Source of the DNA: Paenibacillus kobensis NBRC 15729
GTDB taxonomy: Bacteria; Bacillota; Bacilli; Paenibacillales; Paenibacillaceae
Reading direction: 5' to 3'
Assembly: GCF_004000825.1 (NCBI RefSeq)
Contig: NZ_BILZ01000042.1
Location: 1-53,949, forward strand
DNA: 53,949 nucleotides
Part shown: in pieces, positions 51,108-53,949 of the stretch
Position numbering within the stretch: position 1 is the stretch's first letter
Layout of the letters: each line of letters begins with the position of its first letter
The notes under the pieces: generated by a model
What the model was told of the DNA's origin: nothing
Seen by the model: the letters and a program-made list of their open reading frames with translations, nothing else
The model's database searches: none
Translations under genes and position numbers: made by a program

Positions 51108-51136
51108 TATCTTATGAAATAGAAGGACGGATGGTG
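51108..51136 (-). promoter_or_regulatory. Sigma-K-type promoter of gerE
   Basis: On the minus strand CACC (51136-51133), 16 bp, then CATAAGATA (51116-51108) match mACm-N16-CATANNNTA exactly. The implied start gives a leader of about 55 nt. gerE is a known sigma-K target. Confidence 0.8.
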
Positions 51137-51263
51137 CGGTGTACCGGGTAAAATGGGCACGCTGATTTGGCGCGTTTTTCAGCGAGGAATCGACTCTAGC
51201 ATCTGTACCTTCGTGACGGATGGCGGGAGCTGCAAATGCACGCAGGCTGGGCATTGTATGAAT

Positions 51264-51277
51264 TAAATGCGTTTTAG
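51264..51277. promoter_or_regulatory. CRE-like element upstream of GH9
   Basis: TAAATGCGTTTTAG is nearly the same as the element before GH30 (TGAATGCGTTTTAG) and is followed by GTCGGACAAAC, echoing CGGACAAA of the duplicated leaders. As a CRE it is weak. Confidence 0.35.
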
Positions 51278-51295
51278 GTCGGACAAACTCTATCG

Positions 51296-51375
51296 GTGTC
51301 GAACGCTCAACGAGCGTTCGGCACTTTTTTGTGATTGTCAAATCTTTGGGGGATGAAGGTCATCAAAGTGACAAT
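51296..51375 (+). terminator. Orphan terminator and hairpin upstream of the cellulase gene
   Basis: GTGTCGAACGCTC-AAC-GAGCGTTCGGCAC (51296-51324, one G-T pair) with T6 is a strong terminator, yet no rightward gene precedes it. A second imperfect hairpin, ATTGTC..CTTTG with CAAAG-T-GACAAT (51334-51375), follows. TATAAT at 51418-51423 may be the real -10 of the cellulase gene. The rest of 51137-51530 shows no gene. Confidence 0.7.
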
Positions 51376-51512
51376 TAAGAAGTCATGATATTTGCTAGTC
51401 CGACTTCTATCGATGTTTATAATTGGAATTACCGCCCTAACTGGCAGCTAACCCGTCGAAAGAGAGGAGGAAGGTGGGCGACACCCGGTTAACGACAAAA
51501 CAAATGTGATGA

Positions 51513-53949
<2,437 letters not shown>

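Overview
ORGANISM. The window looks like chromosomal DNA of a spore-forming, polysaccharide-degrading Bacillota, most likely Paenibacillus or a close relative. The reasons are a 74-residue GerE with a sigma-K-type promoter, a YhcN/YlaJ-type spore lipoprotein, CgeB-like spore glycosyltransferases, a FapR operator in front of fabH, CRE-like sites, strong AGGAGG ribosome sites, frequent GTG/TTG starts, and secreted multidomain xylanases and cellulases. Most of the window is moderately GC-rich; roughly 23.7-29.6 kb is visibly more AT-rich. LAYOUT. (1) 1-1300 is the 3' part of a protein built from 10-residue repeats with a WIAG-like C-terminus, followed by a strong terminator and an array of four 19-bp palindromes (1406-1602). 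(2) 1879-21281 is a glycosylation cluster of about 19 kb. It holds many GT2 enzymes, one GT-D enzyme, two CgeB-like enzymes, three GT4 enzymes, a sugar nucleotidyltransferase and a set of genes that fits UDP-N-acetyl-L-quinovosamine (or L-fucosamine) synthesis. It also holds four small proteins of unknown function (7924-9154). Several products share Arg/Lys-rich tails and a GX3-repeat motif. My working model is decoration of a spore-surface protein, possibly the repeat protein next door. (3) 21.4-23.8 kb carries a GH10 xylanase with an upstream CRE, and a FapR-controlled fabH. (4) 23.8-28.5 kb is an AT-rich accessory island with a KAP P-loop NTPase (a phage-defence candidate), a frameshifted isochorismatase-like gene, a Nudix hydrolase and degenerate repeats. 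An aldo/keto reductase follows. (5) 29.6-45.4 kb is a hemicellulose-use region: GH30_8-CBM6 glucuronoxylanase, CE1-FN3-CBM3 esterase, GH43-CBM6, an alpha/beta-hydrolase esterase, an intracellular GH43, and an AraC regulator coupled to a GH95 fucosidase. A PaaX-like regulator, a stalk-PEBP fusion, a DinB protein and a DUF3237-like protein lie among them. (6) 45.4-51.1 kb holds a thioesterase, an AraC/GyrI-like regulator, a second copy of the palindrome array, a serine-rich protein, a YhcN-like lipoprotein, a PDZ-less HtrA-type protease and gerE. (7) 51531 to the window end is a GH9-CBM3-FN3 cellulase cut off by the window edge. HOW IT FITS TOGETHER. The secreted enzymes (GH10, GH30, CE1, GH43, GH9) would open glucuronoarabinoxylan and cellulose outside the cell. 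The intracellular GH43, esterase and GH95 would finish imported oligosaccharides. A TGAATGCG-type CRE-like element lies before four of the secreted-enzyme genes, and GH30 and GH43 share a duplicated leader of about 180 bp. The most novel-looking items are the phased palindrome array with a 52-74-52 bp layout found twice, the unknown small-protein block inside the glycosylation cluster, and the duplicated leader with a very short ORF.
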